DNA of 64,000 nucleotides. It comes from Bifidobacterium breve (GTDB lineage: Bacteria > Actinomycetota > Acidimicrobiia > Acidimicrobiales > Microtrichaceae). The stretch spans positions 1 through 64,000 of the forward strand of contig CAMDLX010000002.1 in the NCBI GenBank assembly GCA_945901935.1, given 5' to 3'. Made by a program: the position numbers and the translations under genes. Below, in pieces: positions 55,626-64,000 of this stretch (the stretch's first letter is position 1; the number at the start of each line of letters is the position of its first letter). The notes below the pieces were generated by a model. The model was not told where the DNA came from. It did not search any database and saw nothing but the letters and a program-made list of their open reading frames with translations.

Positions 55626-55661
55626 TCAGGAGGGTACGAGAAGAAGATGCGAAGTAGTCAC
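55626..55661 (-). CDS. ilvB leader peptide (MTTSHLLLVPS)
   Basis: An 11-codon frame starting GTG 55659-55661 and ending TGA 55626-55628. Four consecutive codons are Leu-Leu-Leu-Val, the control codons expected for an attenuator of branched-chain synthesis. No Shine-Dalgarno sequence is properly placed, but TTGGCA-N18-CAGACT ends 6 bases before the GTG, so the mRNA could begin at the start codon (leaderless). Starvation for Leu/Val would stall the ribosome and keep the downstream hairpin from forming. Ilv leader peptides are known in other actinobacteria; this one is inferred from sequence only. Confidence 0.65.
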   Translation of the reverse strand: MTTSHLLLVPS

Positions 55662-55667
55662 CTTGTT

Positions 55668-55697
55668 AGTCTGCCGCGAAGCGGGAGCTGTTGCCAA
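55668..55697 (-). promoter_or_regulatory. Putative ilv operon promoter
   Basis: On the minus strand TTGGCA (55692-55697), 18 bases, CAGACT (55668-55673). Transcription would start at about 55661, the first base of the leader peptide. Confidence 0.4.
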
Positions 55698-55779
55698 CCC
55701 GGCTCCTCCTCAAGGCCCGAATTGGGCAAGTTCACCGCACCTGCGAAACGTCTTCAGAGAATCGCGGTACCGTCAACCC

Positions 55780-55902
55780 ATGAGCGATTTGGCCCCAATT
55801 CTAGTAGCGGCCGGAATCCTTGCAGTAGTAGCTATTCGTGAAACCCTCCGCTGGCGAGGCCGACGCTGGCGCAAGTCTGGTCCGCGAGGAAATCAGGAAT
55901 AA
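55780..55902 (+). CDS. Small single-pass membrane protein, unknown function
   Basis: 40 residues from ATG 55780: a hydrophobic helix (DLAPILVAAGILAVVAI) followed by a strongly basic tail (RETLRWRGRRWRKSGPRGNQE). A longer in-frame reading back to 55621 runs antisense through the ilv leader and is rejected. It is divergent from the ilv operon and convergent with the ABC exporter genes. No family is recognised; it could be spurious, but the helix plus positive tail is a plausible small membrane protein. Confidence 0.4.
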   Translation: MSDLAPILVAAGILAVVAIRETLRWRGRRWRKSGPRGNQE

Positions 55903-55937
55903 TCCTCTCAGCTCGAGCAGGCAGGGCCTTGGACGCA

Positions 55938-57533
55938 TTAGCGGGCTGGAGTGATGTGGCCAACAAGATCTGACTCACGGCCAGACAGCCGAGTCACTGC
56001 CGTTGCAGTACCACCCCACAGCAGGCATAGCCCCACCACGGGGCCAAGCAGCGCTGCGAGAGTTGTGAGCAAGGCTGAACGGCTGCTCGCGTAGAGCACA
56101 GCTCCAGCCACCGGCGCCGAGGCAAGCACTAACACCAATAATCCCAAGCTGAGCATCAGGCCGGCCAAGCAGCCTTGACCAGTATCTCCTGCTGCTAGCG
56201 GGTTCGGGCTGTCTGGCACAGCAACCGGTGCCAGAGCGGCGCTTCCCACTGATACGCCGGCAGCGCCCATGAGCGAGCCAACTGCCAGAATCCATGCGGC
56301 GGGCAACCATTTCCAACCGCCGCTCATAGCTGCCAAGCCCACGGGTAGGACTAGGGCGGGAACTGCCATCACCACAATTGAGGACAAGGCCTTTGCTCGA
56401 GCAAGTACCCGAGCATCGGCCCCTGCTTGAATTTCCATCCAGAGCGCAGGCCCATCCACCCCGAAACTGTTGTTGCCATCAAAGAGCACTGCGAAGAACA
56501 ACAATCCTCCCAGCATCACCGTGCGCGGGTCTCCGATTTCTCCATCGAGTAGCGGGCCAACCACAAAGATTCCTGCGCCAATTGCTAGGGCCGTAATCGT
56601 GTTGACTGCCTGCCGAGGGGTACGGAACTTTGTGCGAATCGTTCTGGCTGCAATGGCTCCGACTGCTCCGTGTGGCAGTGCTGCATAGACCCCTGATCGC
56701 AGGCCTTGGAATCCGGTTCGCATCTTGCGGCCGCCACTACCAGGCCTTGGCGAACTCAACGCTAAGCGTTCTGTGCTGACCATATTGAGCCACAAAAGCA
56801 GCGGTAACCAGCTCAGACCTAGCAGCAGATGGACCACAGCTTGGGCTGGTTCACCACTGCTCGCACCTGCGAGTCCTAGCTGCCCCGGCGGAGTCCACTT
56901 GGCGATTTCTGCGAGTTCTGTCCAACGCTCTGCAGTCCAACTTGCCTGCTGCCGGGTTAGCACTTGCACAATGAACCAGACCGATAATGCAGAGATCGTT
57001 GCGAGCGCCTGAGCTACCTGGCGAAATCTGCCCGAACTCCAAGCCCCAACGGCGTTTGCCATCGTGCGGCTGAACAACAGCAAAGTCAGCAGCCAGCCGA
57101 GAATCGCTAGAAACAGAATCAATAATCCGCTTGGGCTACTGCCAGACCAGCCAACAGCAATTCCAGCCCCCGCCAAGAGTGCAAGCAACGTGGGTGGCCC
57201 AACCACTGCACTCACAAGCAGGCCCGTGCCAAGCTGCGAACGAGTGAGCGGTTCAGCTGCAAGATGGCGGGCGTCGATGGTGGACTCAACACCCGCAGCA
57301 GAGGACAACAGCCCCATAGCGATGACGGTTGCGGGAAGCAGGACGACCAAAATCTGATCTGCGCTAGCCGAGCGTTGACCCAGCGTTGAGAGAACCCCAA
57401 AGGCAGACAGCCCAAAGATGATGCACAAAACCAGCGACAAGCCGATTTGGATTCGCTGCTGAGCGCTTCCCTTGACGGCGGCTCGCAGTAACGCCCACTT
57501 CAGGCGAGCCAGCGACCACGATGCATGAATCAC
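55938..57533 (-). CDS. ABC exporter permease (multi-pass membrane protein)
   Basis: 531 residues with about 12 hydrophobic segments and few charged stretches, for example VVLLPATVIAMGLLSSAAGV and AGLMLSLGLLVLVLASAPVAGAVLYA. This is the layout of large ABC-2-type permeases. The partner ATPase gene overlaps upstream by 4 bases (GTGA). The substrate is unknown. Confidence 0.75.
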   Translation of the reverse strand: MIHASWSLARLKWALLRAAVKGSAQQRIQIGLSLVLCIIFGLSAFGVLSTLGQRSASADQILVVLLPATVIAMGLLSSAAGVESTIDARHLAAEPLTRSQLGTGLLVSAVVGPPTLLALLAGAGIAVGWSGSSPSGLLILFLAILGWLLTLLLFSRTMANAVGAWSSGRFRQVAQALATISALSVWFIVQVLTRQQASWTAERWTELAEIAKWTPPGQLGLAGASSGEPAQAVVHLLLGLSWLPLLLWLNMVSTERLALSSPRPGSGGRKMRTGFQGLRSGVYAALPHGAVGAIAARTIRTKFRTPRQAVNTITALAIGAGIFVVGPLLDGEIGDPRTVMLGGLLFFAVLFDGNNSFGVDGPALWMEIQAGADARVLARAKALSSIVVMAVPALVLPVGLAAMSGGWKWLPAAWILAVGSLMGAAGVSVGSAALAPVAVPDSPNPLAAGDTGQGCLAGLMLSLGLLVLVLASAPVAGAVLYASSRSALLTTLAALLGPVVGLCLLWGGTATAVTRLSGRESDLVGHITPAR

Positions 57534-58330
57534 GGGGCAGAATTATCGAGCCAACTCAGGCTCGCTGGGTCGACTGGACTTGCACCGATCATGGAGATGA
57601 ACGCGTCTTCAAGTCGACCTCCACCGCGAAGCTCCTCGATAGGACCAACGGCGAGGAGTTCACCCTTTGCCATGACGGCTACAAAATCACACATGCGATC
57701 CACTAAGTCCATCGCATGAGAAGAGAACACGACTGTGCCACCGGCAGCCCGGTACCGATCCAGCATTGTGCGAACTGCGACGGCCGAGACAGGGTCAACA
57801 CCCTCGAAAGGTTCGTCGAGCAACAACACCGCTGGACGATGCAGCAGTGCGGCTGCGATGGCTGTCTTCTTGCGCATCCCGTGGCTATAGCCGCCGATCT
57901 GCTCATCGGCGGAGTCCGTCAGGTCCATCACCGTCAGAAGCTCCTCGGAACGCGAGGTGACCTCCGCCCGGTCGATTCCTCGCAGCTCTCCTAGATGTTG
58001 CAGGAGTTCTCTTGCGGACAGCCGATCAAAAAGATTGAGCGGATCCGGCACCACGCCCAACAATTTGCGAACTGTTACAGGATCAGTCCAAGTTTCGTGG
58101 CCGGCAACCCAAACTTGCCCCGCATCGGGACGCAGCAAACCAGCTGTCATTCTGAGCGTGGTGGTCTTGCCCGATCCGTTTGGTCCGAGCAATCCGCAAA
58201 AACTCCCCGCAGGGATATCAAGGTCCAGAGACTTCACGGCCATGTGACTGCCGAACTGTTTACTCAGACCGCGGGCAACTATCGCTGGCCACCCTGGTAC
58301 GGGTTGATTCACTGCCTCAGTCTGCCCCAC
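57530..58330 (-). CDS. ABC transporter ATP-binding protein
   Basis: 266 residues: Walker A GPNGSGKTTT near 49-58, Q-loop PDPLNLFD, signature YSHGMRKKTAIAAALLH, Walker B LLLDEPFEGVD, H-loop FSSHAMD. It resembles CcmA/DrrA-type exporter ATPases; the signature SHGMRKK is common in this group. It drives the permease encoded immediately downstream. The gap to ilvD downstream-strand end is only 14 bases, so it may be read from the ilvD promoter. Confidence 0.88.
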   Translation of the reverse strand: MGQTEAVNQPVPGWPAIVARGLSKQFGSHMAVKSLDLDIPAGSFCGLLGPNGSGKTTTLRMTAGLLRPDAGQVWVAGHETWTDPVTVRKLLGVVPDPLNLFDRLSARELLQHLGELRGIDRAEVTSRSEELLTVMDLTDSADEQIGGYSHGMRKKTAIAAALLHRPAVLLLDEPFEGVDPVSAVAVRTMLDRYRAAGGTVVFSSHAMDLVDRMCDFVAVMAKGELLAVGPIEELRGGGRLEDAFISMIGASPVDPASLSWLDNSAP

Positions 58331-58344
58331 GTCAGCGGATTGAC

Positions 58345-60030
58345 TCAGGCAACGGTCACTGCGCCCTGATCGGCTCCGCGTGCGAGCGTTGCGTACTTGG
58401 CGAGAACACCCTTGGTGTAGCGAGGCTCGGGTGCTTTCCAGTTTGCTAGTCGCTCCTGAAGAGTTTGCTCATCAACTAACAAGTCGATGCTGTGATTGCG
58501 CACGTCGATACGGATCCTGTCGCCCTCTTCGACAAGGGCAATCGGTCCACCCAGAACTGCCTCGGGGGCAACATGGCCAATACAGAACCCGTGCGTACCT
58601 CCAGAGAATCGACCATCAGTAATCAGCGCAGCATCGCCGCCTCTGCCTGCCCCCTTCATGGCACCCGTAATGGCCAACATCTCACGCATACCGGGCCCAC
58701 CTTTGGGTCCTTCATAGCGAATCACCAAGACGTCGCCGGGATTGATCTTGCCGGCCAAGACGGCTTCCATGGCAAGCTCTTCGCCCTCAAAGACACGAGC
58801 GGGTCCCTCAAACTCGTCGAAGTCAATTCCAGCAACCTTGACCACAGAACCCTTTGGGGCGAGGGTCCCTGTCAGGACTGCGATACCACCCAAATCGTGG
58901 ATGGGGTTCGAAAGCGGGTGGATCACTTCGCCGTCTGGAGCAGGGGGCTTAATAAGCGCCAAGTTCTCTGCCACTGTCTTGCCCGTCACCGTGATCTCAT
59001 CACCGTGCAGGAGTCCAGCCTCGAGCAGCATGGCCATTACAACTGGAACGCCGCCCACCCGATCGACGTCGAGCATGTGGTACTGCCCATGCGGTTTGGT
59101 ATCTGCAAGATGGGGAACCTTTGCAGCAATTTTGTTGAACGCATCGAGTTGCAGTTCGACTTCTGCCTCATGAGCAATTGCCAAGAGATGCAGAACAGCG
59201 TTGGTTGAACCACCAAGGGCCATCACCACTGCAATTGCGTTTTCGAATGCTGCTTTAGTCAAGATGTCACGCGGTCGGATGTTGAGCTTGCAGAGGTTGA
59301 GTACTGCTACCCCCGAGGCGTAGGCATAATCATCGCGTCGTCTATCAACTGCTGGCGCAGAGGCCGAACCGGGTAGCGACAATCCCAGCGCCTCGCCAAC
59401 CGAGGCCATGGTGTTGGCAGTAAACATGCCAGCGCAGGCACCAATTGTGGGGCAGGCGTTTCGCTCGATCTGATCAAGTTCTTCAGCATCGATTGCGCCT
59501 GTGGCATAGGCACCGACTGCCTCGAACACCGAGACAATATCGAGCACATTTCCGTTGTAGTTGCCTGGCAACTTGGACCCGCCGTACAAGAACACAGAGG
59601 GCAGATTCAGCCGGGCCGAGGCCATCATCATGCCTGGCAAAGATTTATCGCATCCTGCGAAGGTGACCATGGCATCAAAGCGTTCGGCATGCATCACGGT
59701 CTCTACCGAATCAGCTATCACCTCACGAGAGACCAACGATGCGCGCATGCCCTCGTGGCCCATCGAGATGCCGTCTGAAACGGCGATGGTGTTGAACTCA
59801 ATCGGATAACCGCCCGCATAGCGCACACCCTCTTTTGCCCGCTTTGCCAGATCTGCCAGCGGCATATTGCATGGCGTGACCTCATTCCAAGAAGAGACAA
59901 CGCCGATCTGCGGCTTATCCCAATCATCATCGGTCATGCCAGTGGCACGGAGCATTGCCCGAGCAGGGGCCCGGCTTGGAAAGTCCGTGACCTCATGTGA
60001 GCGGGTTTTCATGTCTGGCTGATCGGTCAT
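58345..60030 (-). CDS. ilvD: Dihydroxy-acid dehydratase
   Basis: Third common step of branched-chain amino-acid synthesis. About 561 residues from ATG 60028-60030 (a GTG two codons earlier is also possible). Fe-S and substrate motifs are [50 protein letters not shown] and [22 protein letters not shown]. Three cysteines matching the cluster ligands are present. It is the only dehydratase in the window and completes the ilvBNCD set, though separately from ilvBNC. Confidence 0.96.
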   Translation of the reverse strand: MTDQPDMKTRSHEVTDFPSRAPARAMLRATGMTDDDWDKPQIGVVSSWNEVTPCNMPLADLAKRAKEGVRYAGGYPIEFNTIAVSDGISMGHEGMRASLVSREVIADSVETVMHAERFDAMVTFAGCDKSLPGMMMASARLNLPSVFLYGGSKLPGNYNGNVLDIVSVFEAVGAYATGAIDAEELDQIERNACPTIGACAGMFTANTMASVGEALGLSLPGSASAPAVDRRRDDYAYASGVAVLNLCKLNIRPRDILTKAAFENAIAVVMALGGSTNAVLHLLAIAHEAEVELQLDAFNKIAAKVPHLADTKPHGQYHMLDVDRVGGVPVVMAMLLEAGLLHGDEITVTGKTVAENLALIKPPAPDGEVIHPLSNPIHDLGGIAVLTGTLAPKGSVVKVAGIDFDEFEGPARVFEGEELAMEAVLAGKINPGDVLVIRYEGPKGGPGMREMLAITGAMKGAGRGGDAALITDGRFSGGTHGFCIGHVAPEAVLGGPIALVEEGDRIRIDVRNHSIDLLVDEQTLQERLANWKAPEPRYTKGVLAKYATLARGADQGAVTVA

Positions 60031-60047
60031 GACCACAATCTAGGCTT

Positions 60048-60590
60048 TCAGGAGGCAGGCACTGCTACGCGAACACATGCAGTTTTGGGAATTGTGACTC
60101 TGGCACCATCGCGGCGCAGTTCTGCCACGATGCAGCGCTCGGTAAATCCGGCCCACCAACCAGAGGGTTGGAACCGAATGAATGACAAATCGGCAACAGC
60201 CTTGACGTTGACAAACCCTGGTTCGTCCCGAACCTTGACTGCTAGTGAACCTGGACGCTTTACCCCAGCGTTGAACGCCAGGAAATCATCTGGGGAAGCA
60301 CCCTGCAACAGGGTTTCGATTCTGGCTGCCTGTGCTTGGGTATCACGATCTGCTGCTCTCTCGGCAGCAAACTTTCCAATTCCAATGACGACAACAATCA
60401 ACAAAACAACAAGCACCGAAACCAAAATGGCTCGGTGCTCGCGTAGGCCCTGAAAGCGAGGAGCCTGAACCACCGGCTCAAGAGACCTACCCGAGAGCAG
60501 CGGCGGGCTGAGCGAGGGCTTGTCCCGACCCGCGGGTCCCTTGGGCGGACGAACGACTCTGGGAACTTCAGGGTCTGAGTTCAGGGCCAA
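60048..60590 (-). CDS. Single-pass membrane protein, unknown function
   Basis: 180 residues. The N-terminal 50 residues are Pro/Arg-rich and cytoplasmic, one membrane helix follows at about 52-72 (AILVSVLVVLLIVVVIGIGKFA), then an extracytoplasmic domain of about 105 residues (KRPGSLAVKVRDEPGFVNVKAVADLSF) with two cysteines that could form a disulfide. The start is TTG 60588-60590, overlapping the ligase stop; there is no ATG or GTG nearby. I do not recognise the family. Confidence 0.6.
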   Translation of the reverse strand: MALNSDPEVPRVVRPPKGPAGRDKPSLSPPLLSGRSLEPVVQAPRFQGLREHRAILVSVLVVLLIVVVIGIGKFAAERAADRDTQAQAARIETLLQGASPDDFLAFNAGVKRPGSLAVKVRDEPGFVNVKAVADLSFIRFQPSGWWAGFTERCIVAELRRDGARVTIPKTACVRVAVPAS

Positions 60591-62119
60591 GCCTTGTCAG
60601 CAAAACTGTCACGCAGCTGATACTTCAGAACCTTGCGCAGGGTCTCGTTGCGCGGAAGCGAGTCCACGACCTCGAGCTGTTCGGGGGTCTTGAACCTCGT
60701 CAGTCCCTGTTCGCCTAGGTACGACACCATCTCCTCAAAGGTAATGACCTCACCCTCGGCAGGCCGCTCAACAACTGCGCAGACGCGCTCGCCTCGCTCA
60801 CGATCGGGCAGGCCAATCACGGCCACATCCCCCACGCCGGGATGTGCATAGAGCAGATCCTCAATCTCTTTGGCCGAGATGTTCTCACCCTTACGGATGA
60901 TGATGTCTTTGATGCGGCCTGTGAGCACCACGTGACCGTCGGGGCGAAGATGTCCAATGTCGCCCGTGCGGAAATAGCCATTCTCATCAAATGCCTGCTC
61001 GGTGAGTTCTGCGTTGGTATAGCCCTTTGCAACCATTGGCCCCTTGACTCGTACCTCGCCATCGACTCCTGCAGAAGCCAAGCTGCCATCCTCCAAGACG
61101 ATGCGAACGTCCGCACCAGTCACAGGCTTGCCAGTGGTGTGAGCAAGCTGATCATCAGAGTCGGTGGGCGACCCCTGAGTGATCATTGGAATCTCAGTCA
61201 TGCCATACCCGTGACAGACCTTGATTTCCATTTCATCTAGGACTTCTCGATAAATCTCTGGTGGCATCGGAGCGCCACCCCCGGAGAGTGCACGAAGCGC
61301 AGGCATGACTTTGGTCTCGGGCTGCTTGCGCTGTTCGGCCAAGAACATTTGGTAGAACGCAGTGCTTCCACCTGCCATGGTTACGCCGTTCTTGGCATAG
61401 GTAGCCACAGCGTCAACAGGGTTGAACGCCTCGATGAGTACTGCCGACATGCCGCTGATGAGCATCATCACTAGGTAGTCGGGGCCAGCAATATGTGCGA
61501 ATGGGAAGGCCATGGATCCAACGTCCTCAGCAGTCATCTGCAACGCATCAGCTAGACCCTGTCCCCCTGCTATCAGGGTGGCATCGGTATGCAACACACC
61601 CTTGGGGTCAGAGGTGGTTCCCGAGGTGGAATAGATCCAACGAATGGGTTCTTCCCCCTCGGCAAACTCGGGCACGGGACCTAGATCCGAAGGATCCCCG
61701 GCCGGAAGAGAATCCAAGCTGAGTACCACCGGAGATGGGCTCATCTCAGCAGCAAGGGAGTCCGCCATGGCTGTGAAGTCAAACCCCTTCCACACGCTCG
61801 GAACAATGCAGAACTCGGCCTGCGTGTGACGCATCACGAAACCAAGTTCTTTCTCTCGGTACAAATGCAGAACCGGGCTCTGAACAGCGTCAAGGCGGGC
61901 CAAGGCTGCAGAAGCGACGATGGCAGGAATGCAGGTCGGCAACTGCCAGGTCACTCGAGTCTGCGAGGTAATCCCAAGTCCGGCCAGGCCTGCGGCGCAA
62001 ACCTCGGCAGCATCGCGAAACTCGCCAAAGGTCATGCGAGTGTCATCCTCGGTTACGAAGATGACTGCATCTGGAGTCTGGGCTGCACGCTGCTCAATGA
62101 GTTGCCAAATCGTAGACAT
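60581..62119 (-). CDS. AMP-dependent acid-CoA ligase
   Basis: 512 residues, adenylate-forming superfamily. P-loop IYSTSGTTSDPKGVLHTDAT, aromatic motif HGYGMTEIPMITQGS, FRTGDIGHLRPDGHVVLTGRIKDIIIRKGENISAKEIEDLL, and the final lysine in NETLRKVLKYQLR. The sequence style resembles cyclohexanecarboxylate-CoA ligase-like enzymes, which suggests a small cyclic or short-chain acid, but this is a guess. It is followed by an overlapping membrane protein gene. Confidence 0.82.
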   Translation of the reverse strand: MSTIWQLIEQRAAQTPDAVIFVTEDDTRMTFGEFRDAAEVCAAGLAGLGITSQTRVTWQLPTCIPAIVASAALARLDAVQSPVLHLYREKELGFVMRHTQAEFCIVPSVWKGFDFTAMADSLAAEMSPSPVVLSLDSLPAGDPSDLGPVPEFAEGEEPIRWIYSTSGTTSDPKGVLHTDATLIAGGQGLADALQMTAEDVGSMAFPFAHIAGPDYLVMMLISGMSAVLIEAFNPVDAVATYAKNGVTMAGGSTAFYQMFLAEQRKQPETKVMPALRALSGGGAPMPPEIYREVLDEMEIKVCHGYGMTEIPMITQGSPTDSDDQLAHTTGKPVTGADVRIVLEDGSLASAGVDGEVRVKGPMVAKGYTNAELTEQAFDENGYFRTGDIGHLRPDGHVVLTGRIKDIIIRKGENISAKEIEDLLYAHPGVGDVAVIGLPDRERGERVCAVVERPAEGEVITFEEMVSYLGEQGLTRFKTPEQLEVVDSLPRNETLRKVLKYQLRDSFADKAWP

Positions 62120-62141
62120 GGCCTGACTCTAACCAACTCCG

Positions 62142-62741
62142 CTATTGGCTCGCTATGTCGCAGTTGACTGAAGCCCAAGTTGCAAGCCCCTCGAAGGCGG
62201 CGACGACTTGCGGCTCAATCAGAATTGCTTGGACCTGAGCCTGATTGGTCGCAGCCGAAGAGTTGAGCGAAGAGATCCGAGCCCAAACATCATTAATAGT
62301 TACCGCAGCGGGCTTCACTTGATCGGGCGCAATGGTCTCGATGTAGCTAAAGATGGAATTGAATGCAATCAACAGCTGCGTTAACCCCGACGGGCTCGTT
62401 ACCAAAGTGGTGGTATCGAGACCACCAGTGAACAGCGGCTGTAGTGCCTTGCCCGTGAGGATGACGCAGAGATCCTCCTCAGTCTGCAAAGCAGCAATTT
62501 CCTGCAGCAGGACGTTTGCATCATCGCTCAAGCCAGAGCCGTCGTATTGAGTGGTTGGCGGAAATGTGGGGGGAACTCCCGGCACAGTGACATCAGCGAT
62601 GTCTTCGTTGAGCTCCACAGAGTTTTTTGATCTCGGGGTGCTGCAACCTGCAGTCACTACTACCGACATCAGCACGGCTAGCAACACCAAGATCGCATAT
62701 GCAGGGACTCCCAGCACCCTCGTCTTGGTGTTCGCTTGCAT
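62142..62741 (-). CDS. Putative lipoprotein, unknown function
   Basis: 199 residues. Signal peptide at about 1-32 with lipobox VTAGCS (Cys near 33). The mature part is helical, with an early acidic, Pro/Thr-rich stretch and two further cysteines (EEDLCVIL and SVNCDIASQ) that could pair. No enzyme motif is seen. It lies between gatB and the ligase on the same strand, 4 bases after gatB. Confidence 0.7.
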   Translation of the reverse strand: MQANTKTRVLGVPAYAILVLLAVLMSVVVTAGCSTPRSKNSVELNEDIADVTVPGVPPTFPPTTQYDGSGLSDDANVLLQEIAALQTEEDLCVILTGKALQPLFTGGLDTTTLVTSPSGLTQLLIAFNSIFSYIETIAPDQVKPAAVTINDVWARISSLNSSAATNQAQVQAILIEPQVVAAFEGLATWASVNCDIASQ

Positions 62742-62745
62742 GTGA

Positions 62746-64000
62746 CTACTCCTTGGCTGCGTTTGGAACCCGGTCTGCTAACAAGCCCGCAACGACCTTG
62801 CCATCGGCTTGGCCCTGAGTTGCCTTCATGACCTTACCCACAAAGAAACCCGAAATTTTGGGGTCCCCTTCACAGAATCTTTGCCACTGCTCAGGATTCT
62901 CTGCAATGAGTTGATCCACAACGGCATCAAGTTCGCCGGAATCCATTGCTTTGAATCCGTGGGCCTCGGCAATTTCGCCAGGATCACCGCCGAGTTGCAC
63001 AAGCTCTGCAAGCACGGTCTTTGTCTGAGTCGAACTCAAGTCGCCATCGGCGTCCATCTTCGTGAGCTTGGCAAACATCTCAGGATCAAGTTCAAGCGCC
63101 TTGGGATCGGAGAGATTGTGTTCTGCATGGGTAATGGTGCGGCTGGGATCAGCTCCACAATCAAGCGCCGCTAGGCAGAGGTCATCAAGACCACGTTCCA
63201 CGATGAGAGCCGCCTGTGCAGTGTCTGCCCCAGATCGCTCACACAGCCGATGTCGCCGCGCTGCAGGCAAAATGGGTAGAGCTTCCCGAACTCGATCAAT
63301 CCACTCTTGCGAGGGTGCGAGGCCTACTAAATCTGGCTCGGGGAAGTAGCGGTAGTCATCGGCTTGCTCTTTGGAGCGGAGCTTGAGCGTGCGGCCCTCG
63401 TCCTCGTTCCAGTGCCGCGTCTGCTGCTCAATGCGTTCGCCGGCAAGGATCATGTCGATCTGTCGCTCGGCCTCATAATCCACAGCTCGTCCCAAGCTTC
63501 GCAGGGAGTTGATGTTCTTGATCTCGCAGCGGGTTCCCAGTTCGGCGTCGCCATGTTTGCGAACCGACACGTTGCAGTCAACGCGCAGGGAGCCCTCTTC
63601 CATCTTGCCATCCGAGGCTCCAACCGCCACCAAGATGGCACGCAGTTCCGACACATACGCTCGTGCCTCATCCCCTGAACGGAGGTCCGGCCTGCCGACA
63701 ATCTCGAGCAGCGGTACGCCAGCGCGGTTGTAATCAACGAGCGAGTAGGTGGCATCGTGAATTCGCCCACCTCCGCCTACGTGAGTTGACTTGCCTGTGT
63801 CCTCTTCTAAGTGCGCTCGCTCAATGCCAATCACCTTGCCGCTTGGCAACTCCAGCCAACCTTCGCCATTGATCGGAAGGTCGAACTGCGAGATCTGATA
63901 GTTCGTGGGCTGATCTGGATAGAAGTAGTTCTTGCGTGAAAACACTGACCGATCAATGGTGCAGTTGAGTGCCAGACCAACCCGAATGGCCAATTCAACT
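62746..64000 (-). CDS. gatB: Aspartyl/glutamyl-tRNA amidotransferase subunit B, C-terminal part (runs off the window)
   Basis: 418 residues are present; about the first 80 lie beyond the window edge. GatB transfers ammonia to activated Glu-tRNA-Gln or Asp-tRNA-Asn in the GatCAB complex. Visible are IDRSVFSRKNYFYPDQPTNYQISQFD, LEEDTGKSTH, YNRAGVPLLEIVG and SLRVDCNVSVR. The C-terminal tail domain is at about the last 100 residues (DAVVDQLIAENPEQW, FFVGKVMKATQGQADGKVV). The frame is still open at position 64000; the TTG at 63991-63993 is internal. Confidence 0.96.
   Translation of the reverse strand, partial: VELAIRVGLALNCTIDRSVFSRKNYFYPDQPTNYQISQFDLPINGEGWLELPSGKVIGIERAHLEEDTGKSTHVGGGGRIHDATYSLVDYNRAGVPLLEIVGRPDLRSGDEARAYVSELRAILVAVGASDGKMEEGSLRVDCNVSVRKHGDAELGTRCEIKNINSLRSLGRAVDYEAERQIDMILAGERIEQQTRHWNEDEGRTLKLRSKEQADDYRYFPEPDLVGLAPSQEWIDRVREALPILPAARRHRLCERSGADTAQAALIVERGLDDLCLAALDCGADPSRTITHAEHNLSDPKALELDPEMFAKLTKMDADGDLSSTQTKTVLAELVQLGGDPGEIAEAHGFKAMDSGELDAVVDQLIAENPEQWQRFCEGDPKISGFFVGKVMKATQGQADGKVVAGLLADRVPNAAKE

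Noticed and set aside
55621-55779. N-terminal extension of the 40-residue membrane protein (93-codon frame)
   Set aside because: The extra residues run antisense to the ilv leader peptide and look unlike protein. The hydrophobic helix starts right after ATG 55780.

Overview
The window reads as chromosomal DNA of a moderately GC-rich actinobacterium (Actinomycetota), probably an uncultivated aquatic lineage with a compact genome. The evidence is a class II DAHP synthase, an IclR-type (LtbR-like) regulator divergent from leuCD, the nadD / LytR_C / rsfS / leuS neighbourhood with comEA-comEC further on, DUF2505 and PAC2 family proteins, an assimilatory APS reductase next to a siroheme sulfite reductase, and many 4-base stop/start overlaps (ATGA or GTGA). 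I cannot place it to genus from sequence alone. Almost the whole window is coding, and no gap without a gene exceeds 300 bases. There is no CRISPR array, rRNA, insertion sequence or integrase; the single tRNA is tRNA-Ala(GGC).

Layout. 1-1.8 kb: comEC (cut by the window edge) and comEA. 1.9-8.8 kb: a mixed block with a DUF2505 protein, an AurF-like diiron oxygenase divergent from a MerR regulator, a thioredoxin-like co-chaperone, an APH-type phosphotransferase coupled to a PAC2 protein, and an AbiEi/AbiEii toxin-antitoxin pair whose toxin gene carries an in-frame stop. 8.8-17.5 kb: a transport operon of unusual build (fatty acyl-AMP ligase, fused LivH-LivM permease, a fused MFS-LivF-LivG protein and a membrane-anchored binding protein). 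17.6-23.9 kb: leuS, tRNA-Ala, rsfS, LytR_C protein, nadD and a sigma-70 family factor. 23.9-28.1 kb: DAHP synthase, sulfite reductase and APS reductase. 28.2-36.3 kb: acetyltransferase-like / VWA / MoxR module, an ABC-F protein, Ppx/GppA and RsgA. 36.3-47.1 kb: LtbR-like regulator, leuCD, serA, S9 peptidase, aspartate aminotransferase, serC and an acyl-CoA ligase. 47.2-51.2 kb: ammonium transporter, RDD protein and metY. 51.2-60.0 kb: thrB, ilvC, ilvN, ilvB with a leader-peptide attenuator, an ABC exporter and ilvD. 60-64 kb: membrane protein, AMP-dependent ligase, lipoprotein and gatB (cut by the window edge).

Much of the window serves amino-acid supply: ilvBNC-thrB, ilvD, leuCD, serA/serC, aspC, metY, aroF, sulfate assimilation and ammonium uptake. 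The clearest unexplained pattern is that at least six genes end in short tandem repeats (10, 13, 16, 17, 20 and 23 bases) whose first unit covers the last codons and the stop codon. None of these periods is a multiple of three, so the copied stops fall in shifted frames. Other points of interest are the fused transporter proteins, the interrupted AbiEii toxin, and a leucine/valine-rich, possibly leaderless leader peptide with a downstream hairpin before ilvB.
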